From Clostridia bacterium (GTDB lineage Bacteria; Bacillota_A; Clostridia; Christensenellales; UBA1242), in contig JAFTUZ010000147.1 in the NCBI GenBank assembly GCA_017466005.1, positions 1 through 10,237 on the forward strand: a DNA stretch of 10,237 bases, written 5' to 3'. The position numbers and the translations under genes were made by a program. Positions 1-6,472 of this stretch are shown here, one piece after another (positions within the stretch are counted from its first letter, which is position 1; every line of letters begins with the position of its first letter). Below the pieces are notes generated by a model, which saw only the letters and a program-made list of their open reading frames with translations, had not been told where the DNA came from and made no database searches.

Positions 1-12
1 AAAGGGGAAATT

Positions 13-1119
13 ATGGAACAAAGTTATAAAAAGAATTTAATTAATACTTTTATTATTATAGCAAGTATCATTTTTTTACTAGGTTTTTTAAACTTTTTAT
101 ATAGTGGAACAACAATGTTTGTAAACCGCATGGCACTATCTGCAGGTGTTGATAGTTTACAAAATTATTATGTTGTTTTATCTGGTTTTATGTTAAATTT
201 ATCTTTTTGTTTTTTAGCATTACTTATTGCTGTAATTTTAAGATATTTTTTAAAAGATAAAATAAAAGTTTTTAACCTTATTTGTTTTATTGCTGGAGTG
301 TTTACAACAGTTGTACTTTTAGCATTCTTTATTACCAACGGAGTAATAATGCCATCTTTATCTGCCGATGCAGGTATGCAGTCTAGTATTTTACTTTATT
401 TTGTAGTTTGTGTGGTTTATACAACTTGTTTTGGCTTTATACTTTTTGATAAACTTTGTGCATCACAAACAAACGAATCTGGCGATTTAGTTTTAGAACA
501 AGTTAAATCCGAAAAACCTAAAAAAGCAGAAGTTTCAAAAGAAGTTAAGATAGAAAAACAAAAGCGCAGAATTAGTAAACTATTTATATCTTTAACAGTT
601 TTGTGTTGTGCTATTTGTGTTGCAGCAACAAGTTTATTAATATATAGTTTTACTACAAGTAATTACACCAAATCTTTATACAACTTTTATTATAATTCAG
701 AAATAATCACAGAAGAAAGCAGTAGTGCATTAAATATAAAAATTACAAACAATTCTAATAAAGATTATATGGATACAAGTTTTAAAGTAATATATACCAC
801 TGATGGCGTGGATAATCAAGAAGCTATTTTACAATTATCAATAAACAAAAACAGTGAAGATACATCTTTAGTTGCTATTGTTTCTGGTTTTGAAAATAGT
901 TCAAGTATTATAAGTGTATCATATGCAGAAGATGGAATTAATTATATTAGTTTGCCATTTGAAAAACATACAAAAGAGTATTTTACAATAAAAGAATATG
1001 CTTTATTAATTGTTGCTATATTATCACTTGGCGGAGCAATTGCATTAGGTGTTATATCAAGCAAAAAATCTAAACAACTAAAATGTTCCACAAAAAATAA
1101 TTTAGAAACCGAAAATTAA
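13..1119 (+). CDS. Unrecognised membrane protein with six predicted helices and an extracytoplasmic domain
   Basis: The 368-residue product matches no family I recognise. Hydrophobic segments at about residues 10-30, 53-80, 86-112 and 126-146 form an N-terminal four-helix block. A Lys/Glu-rich, probably cytoplasmic linker (150-188) follows, then a fifth helix (190-212), a polar Ser/Asn/Thr-rich region (213-328) and a sixth helix (329-350) with a short basic tail. If the linker is inside, the 213-328 region lies outside the cell; its alternating hydrophobic/polar pattern suggests a beta-rich fold (inference). The start is the ATG at 13, 5 nt after AAAGGGGA at 1-8. What lies upstream is outside the window, so membership of a longer operon cannot be judged. 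The gene ends at a bidirectional terminator shared with the convergent cvpA-like gene. The reading frame is very likely real; the function is unknown. Confidence 0.88.
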   Translation: MEQSYKKNLINTFIIIASIIFLLGFLNFLYSGTTMFVNRMALSAGVDSLQNYYVVLSGFMLNLSFCFLALLIAVILRYFLKDKIKVFNLICFIAGVFTTVVLLAFFITNGVIMPSLSADAGMQSSILLYFVVCVVYTTCFGFILFDKLCASQTNESGDLVLEQVKSEKPKKAEVSKEVKIEKQKRRISKLFISLTVLCCAICVAATSLLIYSFTTSNYTKSLYNFYYNSEIITEESSSALNIKITNNSNKDYMDTSFKVIYTTDGVDNQEAILQLSINKNSEDTSLVAIVSGFENSSSIISVSYAEDGINYISLPFEKHTKEYFTIKEYALLIVAILSLGGAIALGVISSKKSKQLKCSTKNNLETEN

Positions 1120-1127
1120 ATTATAAT

Positions 1128-1154
1128 AAAAACCACCTTTGTAGGTGGTTTTTT
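1128..1154. terminator. Bidirectional intrinsic terminator between convergent genes
   Basis: A perfect inverted repeat has arms 1128-1138 and 1143-1153, a GC-rich core (ACCACCT/AGGTGGT), a 4-nt loop, and an A run on one side with a T run on the other. It can therefore stop transcription both of the membrane-protein gene on its left and of the CvpA-like gene, whose stop codon starts 2 nt to its right. Confidence 0.9.
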
Positions 1155-1155
1155 G

Positions 1156-1824
1156 TTAGCCAAAGAAGAATGGTATTATTGTATTTTCTATTACATCTCT
1201 AACCCAGTTATAGAAAGGGGAAGATACGCCGTTAGGCTCTATAACATTTAGTATTGTATCGTTTAAGCCAGGGATAAACATAGATATTAAGTATGCAACC
1301 CCAAAAATTACAAACAAGCAAAGCACACCTTTTGCCGCACCTAATACAAACCCAAGCACACGGTCTAGCCCACTTATTGCACGAGATTTTGTAATAACAT
1401 CAAACAATCTGCCAAGTAAGTAAAGCACAAAACGAATAATAAAGTAAAGTATAATTACACAAATAACAACAGTAATTATTTCACCAAGTTTAAACGAAAA
1501 GTCGGCAGCAAATTCTAAAGATGTCGTGTCGGCACCTTCCATATATTCGCTACCCATAAGTATGGTTACCAAACCTTGAAATACCACAGGTATTCCGCCA
1601 GCAAAAGCATCGTGAATACTGCCTTGCATAAGCGAGCCAAAGGTTGCCGAAAGCCCAAACAAGCTATCCACAAGCCCCGAAACGGGTTTTGCAAGCCAAA
1701 TTGCTAAAAGTAAAGTTATAAAAGTGCTAAAAAGCCCCAGCAGGCTTTTTAAAAAACCTTTAACGCAACCAACAATAGCAAATATAACCAGCAGTGCAAA
1801 GAAGATTATATCTACCCAAGGCAC
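1156..1824 (-). CDS. CvpA family membrane protein
   Basis: The 222-residue protein has the layout of the CvpA (colicin V production) family. Two closely spaced N-terminal helices (about 4-22 and 27-46) carry the typical 'G..KG..KSL..L.S.' pattern, a variable middle follows (50-112), then a long helix (115-140) with basic residues after it. The conserved 'SGLDRVLGFVLGAAKG' segment (151-166) leads into a final helix (to about 184). A short tail ending near 'SPFYNWVRDVIENTIIPF' is also typical. The family is widespread in Bacillota and poorly defined biochemically; links to envelope homeostasis are known only in other bacteria. The start is a GTG at 1824, chosen because a perfect AGGAGG (1833-1838, minus strand) lies 8 nt upstream. 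It is transcribed divergently from spo0A and ends at the shared terminator. Confidence 0.87.
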   Translation of the reverse strand: MPWVDIIFFALLVIFAIVGCVKGFLKSLLGLFSTFITLLLAIWLAKPVSGLVDSLFGLSATFGSLMQGSIHDAFAGGIPVVFQGLVTILMGSEYMEGADTTSLEFAADFSFKLGEIITVVICVIILYFIIRFVLYLLGRLFDVITKSRAISGLDRVLGFVLGAAKGVLCLFVIFGVAYLISMFIPGLNDTILNVIEPNGVSSPFYNWVRDVIENTIIPFFFG

Positions 1825-1832
1825 AACCGCTA

Positions 1833-1838
1833 CCTCCT
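1833..1838 (-). promoter_or_regulatory. Ribosome binding site fixing the GTG start of the cvpA-like gene
   Basis: On the minus strand AGGAGG lies 8 nt before GTG at 1824. No ATG in the same frame is placed as well, so this site decides the start. Confidence 0.8.
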
Positions 1839-2109
1839 AAAATAGTTATATTATTTTATTTACAAAAACATATTATCATATATTTTTTTAAATGTCATTT
1901 AATTGATATAAATTTTTACATTTTTTTATTAACTTAAAAATAAAATGAAAAAATAAATGGTAAATTATAAAATCAAAAAATTAACAAAAATTTACTTAAA
2001 GCAAGTATATAATTTTTTTAAAGTTAAATAATTCTAATATCTTTTTTAAAGGGCTAAAAAGCAACAAAGCGCGCTACAAAGCCTTAAAATAGCAAAAACT
2101 TTTATGTTA

Positions 2110-2138
2110 AATGACAATTTAAAAAATGCTTTCGACAA
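2110..2138 (-). promoter_or_regulatory. Perfect 0A box plus a degenerate second box 21 bp away
   Basis: Minus-strand TTGTCGAA at 2138-2131 contains the complete TGTCGAA core recognised by phosphorylated Spo0A. A weaker copy in the same orientation, TTGTCATT, sits at 2117-2110, exactly 21 bp away, so both would lie on the same face of the helix. The pair is about 45 bp upstream of the candidate -35 of spo0A, which would suit autoregulation. The perfect match is seen directly; binding is inferred. Confidence 0.5.
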
Positions 2139-2181
2139 TATTCTTTAAACAAGTAACAAATTCCGCATTTTTTGAAAAAAA

Positions 2182-2212
2182 TTGACAGTTAAAAAAATTA
2201 ACTAACTAAAAT
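2182..2212 (+). promoter_or_regulatory. Candidate sigma-A promoter of spo0A
   Basis: A consensus -35 TTGACA at 2182-2187 is followed by TAAAAT at 2207-2212. The 19-bp spacing is longer than ideal, which lowers confidence. The predicted start of transcription is about 50 nt before the spo0A ATG. Confidence 0.45.
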
Positions 2213-2270
2213 GGCTTTGTTAATCTTAAATTTGTAACTTTGAAAAACAACAAAAAACAAGGAGTTTAAA

Positions 2271-3065
2271 ATGGAAAAAATAAAAATGGTCATTGTTGAT
2301 GACAGCGCACAAATGAAGAAGTTTGCAAGAGAATATTTTGAAAACCACCAACAAGTAGAATTATTGTGCGAAATTAACGATGGCGCAAAAGCAATAGATG
2401 CCATTTTAGAACACAAGCCCGATGTTGTGCTTTTAGATTTAGTTTTGCCAAACCGAGATGGTTATGCTGTGCTTGCAGATATTGCTAAAATAACCCCTAT
2501 GCCAAAAGTTATTGTAACAACGGCATTATCTAGTTCTAACTTTGTGCATAAGGCTATGCAGTTAGGTGCGTGCTATTTTATGGTTAAACCGCTTAACGAG
2601 TTGGATTTAGATAGGGTTATTCAGGAACAAGTGCGTGGAACGGTTGTTTATAATAAAGACCAAAAACGTGTAGATGCGGTTGTTGCAGAATATTCTACTC
2701 ACACAAAACAACGCCAACGTAATATGGATGAAAGGCTGGGCAACATTTTTATAACAGTTGGTATTCCTGCACATATAAAAGGTTATCAGTTTTTGCGAGA
2801 AGCAATTAAAATGGCAATAGATTCGCCAGAAATTATAAATAGTATTACTAAAAAATTATACCCTAGCATTGCCGAGCGTTTTGATACTAGCCCAAGCAAA
2901 GTAGAGCGTGCAATTAGGCACGCAATAGAAGTTGCTTGGAACCGTGGAAAAATAGAAAATATAAATTCGGTGTTTGGTTTAGAGGTGTACGGAACAAACG
3001 AAAAACCTACAAATGGCGAGTTTATAGCCCTACTTGCAGATAAAATGTTAGTGGAAGGTTGCTAA
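2271..3065 (+). CDS. spo0A: Sporulation master response regulator Spo0A
   Basis: This cytoplasmic transcription factor, activated by a phosphorelay or orphan kinases, switches cells into endospore formation. The 264-residue length matches the family (267 in Bacillus subtilis). The receiver domain (about 3-120) has the acidic pocket D10/D11, the phosphoacceptor D56 in 'DVVLLDLVLP', T84 and K106. A linker leads to the Spo0A-specific DNA-binding domain (about 155-262), with 'GIPAHIKGYQFLREAI' and the nearly invariant recognition-helix region 'SKVERAIRHAIEVAWNRG' (208-225). The start is ATG 2271, 6 nt after AAGGAG. The usual upstream neighbour spoIVB is absent; a divergent cvpA-like gene takes its place. 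A 0A-box pair upstream suggests self-control. There is no convincing terminator between it and the next gene, only two tandem copies of AAAAATTTT (3064-3081), so read-through is possible. Confidence 0.98.
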   Translation: MEKIKMVIVDDSAQMKKFAREYFENHQQVELLCEINDGAKAIDAILEHKPDVVLLDLVLPNRDGYAVLADIAKITPMPKVIVTTALSSSNFVHKAMQLGACYFMVKPLNELDLDRVIQEQVRGTVVYNKDQKRVDAVVAEYSTHTKQRQRNMDERLGNIFITVGIPAHIKGYQFLREAIKMAIDSPEIINSITKKLYPSIAERFDTSPSKVERAIRHAIEVAWNRGKIENINSVFGLEVYGTNEKPTNGEFIALLADKMLVEGC

Positions 3066-3101
3066 AAATTTTAAAAATTTTAAAAAACTTATTAAAATTA
3101 G

Positions 3102-3130
3102 TGGACTTTTTATGTTTAAAACACTATAAT
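3102..3130 (+). promoter_or_regulatory. Sigma-A promoter of the zinc-ribbon/acidic-tail gene
   Basis: TGGACT at 3102-3107 (4 of 6) is spaced 17 bp from a perfect TATAAT at 3125-3130. Phased A-tracts just upstream (3064-3090) may bend DNA or act like an UP element. The predicted leader is about 20 nt, ending in the ribosome binding site AAGGGGGA (3147-3154). Confidence 0.72.
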
Positions 3131-3158
3131 ATTCCCAAAATAACACAAGGGGGATTAT

Positions 3159-3746
3159 ATGCCAGCAAATGAAGATTTAGAAAACGCTTATATTCGTTGT
3201 CCTAGATGCGAACTTAATTTTATTAAAAAGAAGGATAAACTTTGTAGTGTTTGTAAGCGTGAAGTAGAAGCGGCTTTCCACAGAGGCGAAGAAGATGATG
3301 ATTTTGGAATGGATTTTGATATCTGTCCAATTTGTAAAACAAATTTTATTCGTGACGATGAAGATATTTGTGCAAGTTGTGCACGTGAAAGAGATTTAGA
3401 TAAATCACTTAACGGTGACCTAGATGATGAAGACGAAATTAGTTCTAGAAACTGGAACGATGATGATGTTGACGACGACATTGTAAAACCAGAAGATGAA
3501 TATGGTGCTATGGTTGGCGAAGTTGATGCCGACGATATGGATTTGGGTGATTTAGACCTTGATATAGACCTTGGTGATGATGTTGACTTTGACGATGTTT
3601 CGGATTTTGATGACGAAAATGAGTTTGAAGACGATAGTGATTTTGATGACGACCTTGACGACGACTTTGATGACGATGAAGATTATGACGACGACGATGA
3701 CCTTGACGACTTTGACGACGAAGATGAAGATAAAATAAGAGATTAG
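3159..3746 (+). CDS. Tandem zinc-ribbon protein with long Asp/Glu tail
   Basis: The 195-residue protein has two copies, 42 residues apart, of a CxxC...CxxC zinc ribbon. Copy 1 has C14, C17, C29 and C32; copy 2 has C56, C59, C71 and C74. Both follow the pattern C-P-x-C-x-x-N-F-I, six more residues, C-x-x-C and then 'RE' shortly after, so they arose by internal duplication. From about residue 82 the chain is almost entirely acidic (runs such as 'DDDFDDDEDYDDDDD') to the last few residues, predicted disordered. The tail resembles in composition the RNA polymerase delta subunit tail, but the N-terminal fold of delta is missing. The arrangement suggests a nucleic-acid or polymerase-associated, or metal-handling, protein; this is inference. 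It has its own promoter, starts at ATG 3159, and ends in the window's only TAG stop, followed at once by a terminator. Confidence 0.85.
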   Translation: MPANEDLENAYIRCPRCELNFIKKKDKLCSVCKREVEAAFHRGEEDDDFGMDFDICPICKTNFIRDDEDICASCARERDLDKSLNGDLDDEDEISSRNWNDDDVDDDIVKPEDEYGAMVGEVDADDMDLGDLDLDIDLGDDVDFDDVSDFDDENEFEDDSDFDDDLDDDFDDDEDYDDDDDLDDFDDEDEDKIRD

Positions 3747-3774
3747 GAACACTATGTGTTCTTTTTCTTTTTTT
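3747..3774 (+). terminator. Intrinsic terminator of the zinc-ribbon/acidic-tail gene
   Basis: GAACAC (3747-3752) pairs with GTGTTC (3756-3761) across a TAT loop, followed by a T-rich run interrupted once by C. It begins at the base after the stop codon. Confidence 0.85.
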
Positions 3775-3807
3775 GGTATGTTATAAAGTGCGTGGTGCGT
3801 TTTAATT

Positions 3808-3891
3808 GGGGGGCACGTGCCACCGCAAGGGCGGTGGAAAGGGGGGCGTTGCCCCCCTTCTGTGTGCCTTTGGCACACTGCACGTGCCCCC
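3808..3891. repeat. GC-rich cloverleaf palindrome (candidate REP/MITE-like element)
   Basis: This 84-bp block is about 71% G+C in an AT-rich setting. An 11-bp outer stem pairs 3809-3819 with 3881-3891 (GGGGGCACGTG with CACGTGCCCCC). It encloses three perfect hairpins. Arm 1 is 3820-3826/3831-3837 (CCACCGC, loop AAGG). Arm 2 is 3839-3847/3851-3859 (AAGGGGGGC, loop GTT). Arm 3 is 3862-3868/3872-3878 (GTGTGCC, loop TTT). It sits in dead space between two facing terminators. It lacks tRNA signatures (no T-loop or anticodon geometry) and any protein-coding signal. By architecture it resembles REP/REPIN, MITE or other structure-driven repeats; that it is repeated elsewhere in the genome is inferred, not seen. 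No target-site duplication is evident. Confidence 0.75.
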
Positions 3892-3921
3892 ATGTTAGAT
3901 TATAAATAAAATGCTTGATTT

Positions 3922-3957
3922 TAAATAAAATAAAAGAACCCCTGTTTGGGTTCTTTT
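3922..3957 (-). terminator. Intrinsic terminator of polA
   Basis: The arms AAAAGAACCC (3932-3941) and GGGTTCTTTT (3948-3957) form a 10-bp stem. On the minus strand a T-rich tail follows (3931-3922). The hairpin starts 2 nt after the polymerase stop codon. The T run on the plus side could let it also stop rightward transcription. Confidence 0.88.
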
Positions 3958-3958
3958 A

Positions 3959-5674
3959 TTATTCCATTTCATACCAGTTTTTACCTATTTTAATTTCTAC
4001 TTCCAAAGGCACATTTAATTGCACCACATTTTCCATATATTCTTTTACAAGTTGTTTAACAATATCTAATTCGTTTTTAGGAACATTAAATATAAGTTCG
4101 TCGTGTACTTGTAAAATCATTTTTGTTTTAAGCCCTAAATTATTTAATTTGTTATATAATTTTACCATTGCAAGTTTTATAATATCCGATGCTGTTCCTT
4201 GCAAAGGCATATTCATTGCCGCACGTTCGCCAAACATTGCTTGGTTGTGATTTTCCGAATAAACTTCGTTAATTTCACGTCTTCTACCAAACAATGTGGT
4301 TACATATCCTTTTTGTTTTGCCATATCAATAGAATTAGTTAAAAAGTTTTTTATAGTTGGATAGGTTTCAAAATAGCGGTCTATATAAATTTTTGCATCA
4401 TTTGCCGAAATACCAATATTTTTTGCAAGCCCATAAGGAGATATACCATAAATTATTCCAAAGTTAACCGCCTTTGCGGCACGCCTTTGCTCTTTTGTTA
4501 CATTTTCAATATCTACACCAAATATTTGCGATGCTGTTGCGGTGTGAATATCTTGGCCACTAGTGTATGCTTTTACCAGATTAGCATCTACACTATAATG
4601 TGCAAGCAAGCGCAATTCTATTTGTGAATAATCTGCCGAAAGTAAAACACTGTTATCATCTAATGCAACAAACATTCTTCTTAATTGTTTGCCTTCATCT
4701 GTTCTTACCGGAATGTTTTGTAAATTAGGTTCGTTGCTAGAAAGCCTTCCTGTTACAGTAAGTGTTTGGTTAAATGTTGTGTGAATAGTGTTGTCGTTGT
4801 GTATATAAGGTTTTAATCCATCTATATAAGTGCTTAAAAGTTTTGCAACAGTACGATAACGCAAAATAAGTTCTACTATTGGGTGCGTGCCATACAAAAG
4901 TTCTAATTTATCAACAGCAGTAGAACGTTTTTTGTTGCCTTTATCTGATAGTTTTAATTTTTCAAATAAAATTTCACCAAGTTTTTTAGGCGAGTTTATA
5001 TTAAATTCTTCGCCTGCTTGTTCGTAAATTTTTTGTGTTAAATTATTAAGTTCGTCACTATATAAATCTGCCAAATTTTCTAGGGTGTTAACATCTATTT
5101 TAACACCCACTTTTTCCATATCAAAAAGCACGTCTTCTAGTGGTAATTCTATGTTGTAATATAGGTCGTTTAATTGCTTTTCTTTAAGTTGCTCTTCGCA
5201 AATATTTTTTGCTTTAAATAAATTGCTAACATCTACTTGCATAAGCCCTAAATAATCAAACGCACGCTTAATATCTTCGTTTTTAACATTGCAGTTTAAT
5301 AAATAAACAGCTAGCGAAACATCAAAGCATTTACCTAAAAGGGCGCAGTTGTAAGTTTCAAGTTCTTTTTGCAATTTCTTTTTACAATGAACAATTTTTT
5401 CAAGTTTAGCATCTTCAAATATTGCCTTAAAATCAGAAAGTAAATAATCCTTAAAAACATAATTTGTTTCATTATCTATTGCAAATTGTATTTCATTTTC
5501 ATTTTGCAAAAATGCAATATTACTAACTTTTTGTTTGCTTAAAATTTCTAAAAATTCGGCAACACTTTGCGGTTCTATAATATTCTTTTCAACTTCTGGC
5601 TCGGTTTCTATATTTAAATTTAAAAATAAATCCTTACGTTTTAAAAGGCTGGTAAATTCAAATTCTTTAAACAT
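3959..5674 (-). CDS. polA: DNA polymerase I, Klenow-like part (downstream of an in-frame stop)
   Basis: These 571 residues hold the degenerate 3'-5' exonuclease-like domain (about 30-170) and a complete family A polymerase domain (about 175-571). Visible motifs are 'TVTGRLSSNEPNLQNIP' (306-322), motif A 'SADYSQIELR' (D348), motif B/O-helix 'RRAAKAVNFGIIYG' (K401, F405, Y409) and motif C 'LQVHDELIF' (H524, D525, E526). The proofreading carboxylates (DxE and partners) are not recognisable, as is common for Bacillota Pol I, so no proofreading is expected. The frame continues unbroken from the 5'-nuclease gene except for one TAA at 5687-5689. The first ATG after it is 5674, 12 nt past the stop, without a Shine-Dalgarno sequence. 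Expression would therefore need translational coupling, or the stop may be an error. Joined, the protein would be about 837 residues, normal for Pol I (Taq 832). Confidence 0.9.
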   Translation of the reverse strand: MFKEFEFTSLLKRKDLFLNLNIETEPEVEKNIIEPQSVAEFLEILSKQKVSNIAFLQNENEIQFAIDNETNYVFKDYLLSDFKAIFEDAKLEKIVHCKKKLQKELETYNCALLGKCFDVSLAVYLLNCNVKNEDIKRAFDYLGLMQVDVSNLFKAKNICEEQLKEKQLNDLYYNIELPLEDVLFDMEKVGVKIDVNTLENLADLYSDELNNLTQKIYEQAGEEFNINSPKKLGEILFEKLKLSDKGNKKRSTAVDKLELLYGTHPIVELILRYRTVAKLLSTYIDGLKPYIHNDNTIHTTFNQTLTVTGRLSSNEPNLQNIPVRTDEGKQLRRMFVALDDNSVLLSADYSQIELRLLAHYSVDANLVKAYTSGQDIHTATASQIFGVDIENVTKEQRRAAKAVNFGIIYGISPYGLAKNIGISANDAKIYIDRYFETYPTIKNFLTNSIDMAKQKGYVTTLFGRRREINEVYSENHNQAMFGERAAMNMPLQGTASDIIKLAMVKLYNKLNNLGLKTKMILQVHDELIFNVPKNELDIVKQLVKEYMENVVQLNVPLEVEIKIGKNWYEME

Positions 5675-5689
5675 TTCAAAAACATTTTA
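5675..5689 (-). other. In-frame TAA and restart interval splitting polA
   Basis: On the minus strand TAA (5689-5687) is followed in the same frame by four sense codons (N-V-F-E) and then ATG (5674). The residues on both sides, 'NNPFN' before and 'NVFEMFKEFEFTSLLKR' after, match the normal Pol I segment joining the 5'-nuclease to the next domain, so nothing is missing but one codon. A single base change from AAA, CAA, GAA, TTA, TCA, TAT or TAC explains it. Confidence 0.85.
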
Positions 5690-6472
5690 GTTAAAAGGAT
5701 TGTTTATAACACAGTCGTTTTGCTCACATTCAAAATTGGCATCTAAAACTATTGTTGCAAGTTTTTTACTTAAAAATGCCATTTCTTTATCTGCTTGCAA
5801 TTTTTCTTTTAATTTTCCGCTAATGTTATCTATATTTTCATACACACCTTCAACAGTGCTGTATAATTCTAGTAAGTTTTTAGCAGTTTTTTCGCCAACC
5901 CCAGCAACTCCAGGAATATTATCCGAAGCATCACCCATAAGCCCCTTAAGGTCTATAACTTGGCTTGGCGTTAAGTTCATTTCTTCCCTCAAATGCCTTT
6001 CGTTCATAGAAACAATATCAGAAATACCGTGTTTTGTAAGCCAAACTTCGTTTTTATCGTTTATTAACTGCAAACAGTCTTTATCTCCGGTAACAATTAC
6101 ACAAGGTAGTGTAAAACGTTTAGACAATGTTCCTATAATATCATCAGCCTCTATTCCAGGTTGCTCTACAATTTTAATATTCATAGCTTTAAGGCAATCT
6201 TTTAGCGGTTGCATTTGTTCGGCCAACTCTGGTGGCATACCCTTACGAGTACCTTTGTATTCGGCATACATTTCGTGCCTAAAATTTTTACGCCCAGCAT
6301 CAAAAGCCACAACTAAATGCGATGGCTGATATTCGGTTATAAGCCTAGTTAAAATATTAACAAAACCATACACGGCGTTATAAATTTTTCCTTTGCTTGT
6401 GGCAAGGGGTGGCAATGCAAAGTAAGCACGGTTTACTAAACTATTACCATCTATAATAACAACTTTATTCAT
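5687..6472 (-). CDS. polA: DNA polymerase I, 5'-3' exonuclease (flap nuclease) part
   Basis: This 261-residue product is a full Pol I-type 5'-nuclease domain, which removes RNA primers and 5' flaps during lagging-strand maturation and repair. Metal-binding residues are all present: D8 ('IIDGNSLVNRA'), D58 ('VAFDAGRKNFRH'), E108/D110/D111 ('EADDIIG'), D130/D132 ('TGDKDCLQL') and D181/D184 ('GDASDNIPG'). The helix-hairpin-helix 'GVAGVGEKTAKNLL' (188-201) follows. It stops where Pol I should run on into the next domain, and the polymerase part continues in the same frame 5 codons later. As it stands it would yield a stand-alone nuclease, which is functional in other systems. The start is ATG 6472 behind GGAG (6481-6478); its promoter is at 6562-6590. 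Confidence 0.93.
   Translation of the reverse strand: MNKVVIIDGNSLVNRAYFALPPLATSKGKIYNAVYGFVNILTRLITEYQPSHLVVAFDAGRKNFRHEMYAEYKGTRKGMPPELAEQMQPLKDCLKAMNIKIVEQPGIEADDIIGTLSKRFTLPCVIVTGDKDCLQLINDKNEVWLTKHGISDIVSMNERHLREEMNLTPSQVIDLKGLMGDASDNIPGVAGVGEKTAKNLLELYSTVEGVYENIDNISGKLKEKLQADKEMAFLSKKLATIVLDANFECEQNDCVINNPFN

Larger units (their letters stand above)
1825..2270. other. 446-bp AT-rich divergent spacer between cvpA-like gene and spo0A
   Basis: No credible coding sequence lies here. On the left is the cvpA-like ribosome binding site and, on the minus strand, poor -10 look-alikes (TATGAT at 1880-1875, GATAAT at 1877-1872) without a well-spaced -35, so no promoter is called there. In the middle, 2049-2085 can fold weakly (AAGGGCT against AGCCTT, one bulge) around a GCGCGC core. 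On the right are a Spo0A-box pair (2110-2138), a candidate sigma-A promoter (2182-2212) and the spo0A ribosome binding site AAGGAG (2259-2264). I did not find a convincing sigma-H promoter, which many spo0A genes carry. Confidence 0.6.

Noticed and set aside
1891..1900. Further Spo0A box (TGTCATT) near the cvpA-like gene
   Set aside because: It matches only the first four core bases plus T-rich flank, which is expected by chance in AT-rich DNA.
3188..3481. Ser-rich open frame on the minus strand
   Set aside because: It is the antisense of GAT/GAA-rich codons of the zinc-ribbon gene, with no own ribosome binding site or promoter.
3808..3891. tRNA or riboswitch reading of the cloverleaf
   Set aside because: There is no acceptor-stem/CCA layout, no anticodon-sized loop and no T-loop consensus. 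All loops are 3-4 nt, and no gene follows for a riboswitch to control.
3552..3893. Open frame on the minus strand covering the acidic-tail region and the cloverleaf
   Set aside because: Its product is the antisense of the Asp/Glu codons (Val/Ile/Lys runs) joined to a translation of the cloverleaf. It is a shadow of the real plus-strand gene.
3915..4250. Plus-strand open frame at the 3' end of polA
   Set aside because: It begins in the polA terminator and is antisense to conserved polymerase motif C.
5687..5689. Recoding of TAA as a sense codon
   Set aside because: TAA ends nearly every other gene in the window and is followed by terminators, so it is a stop in this organism. No pyrrolysine- or selenocysteine-like context is present.
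5700..6329. Long plus-strand open frame inside polA
   Set aside because: It lies antisense to the 5'-nuclease, whose motifs are unmistakable; no ribosome binding site and an unnatural composition.
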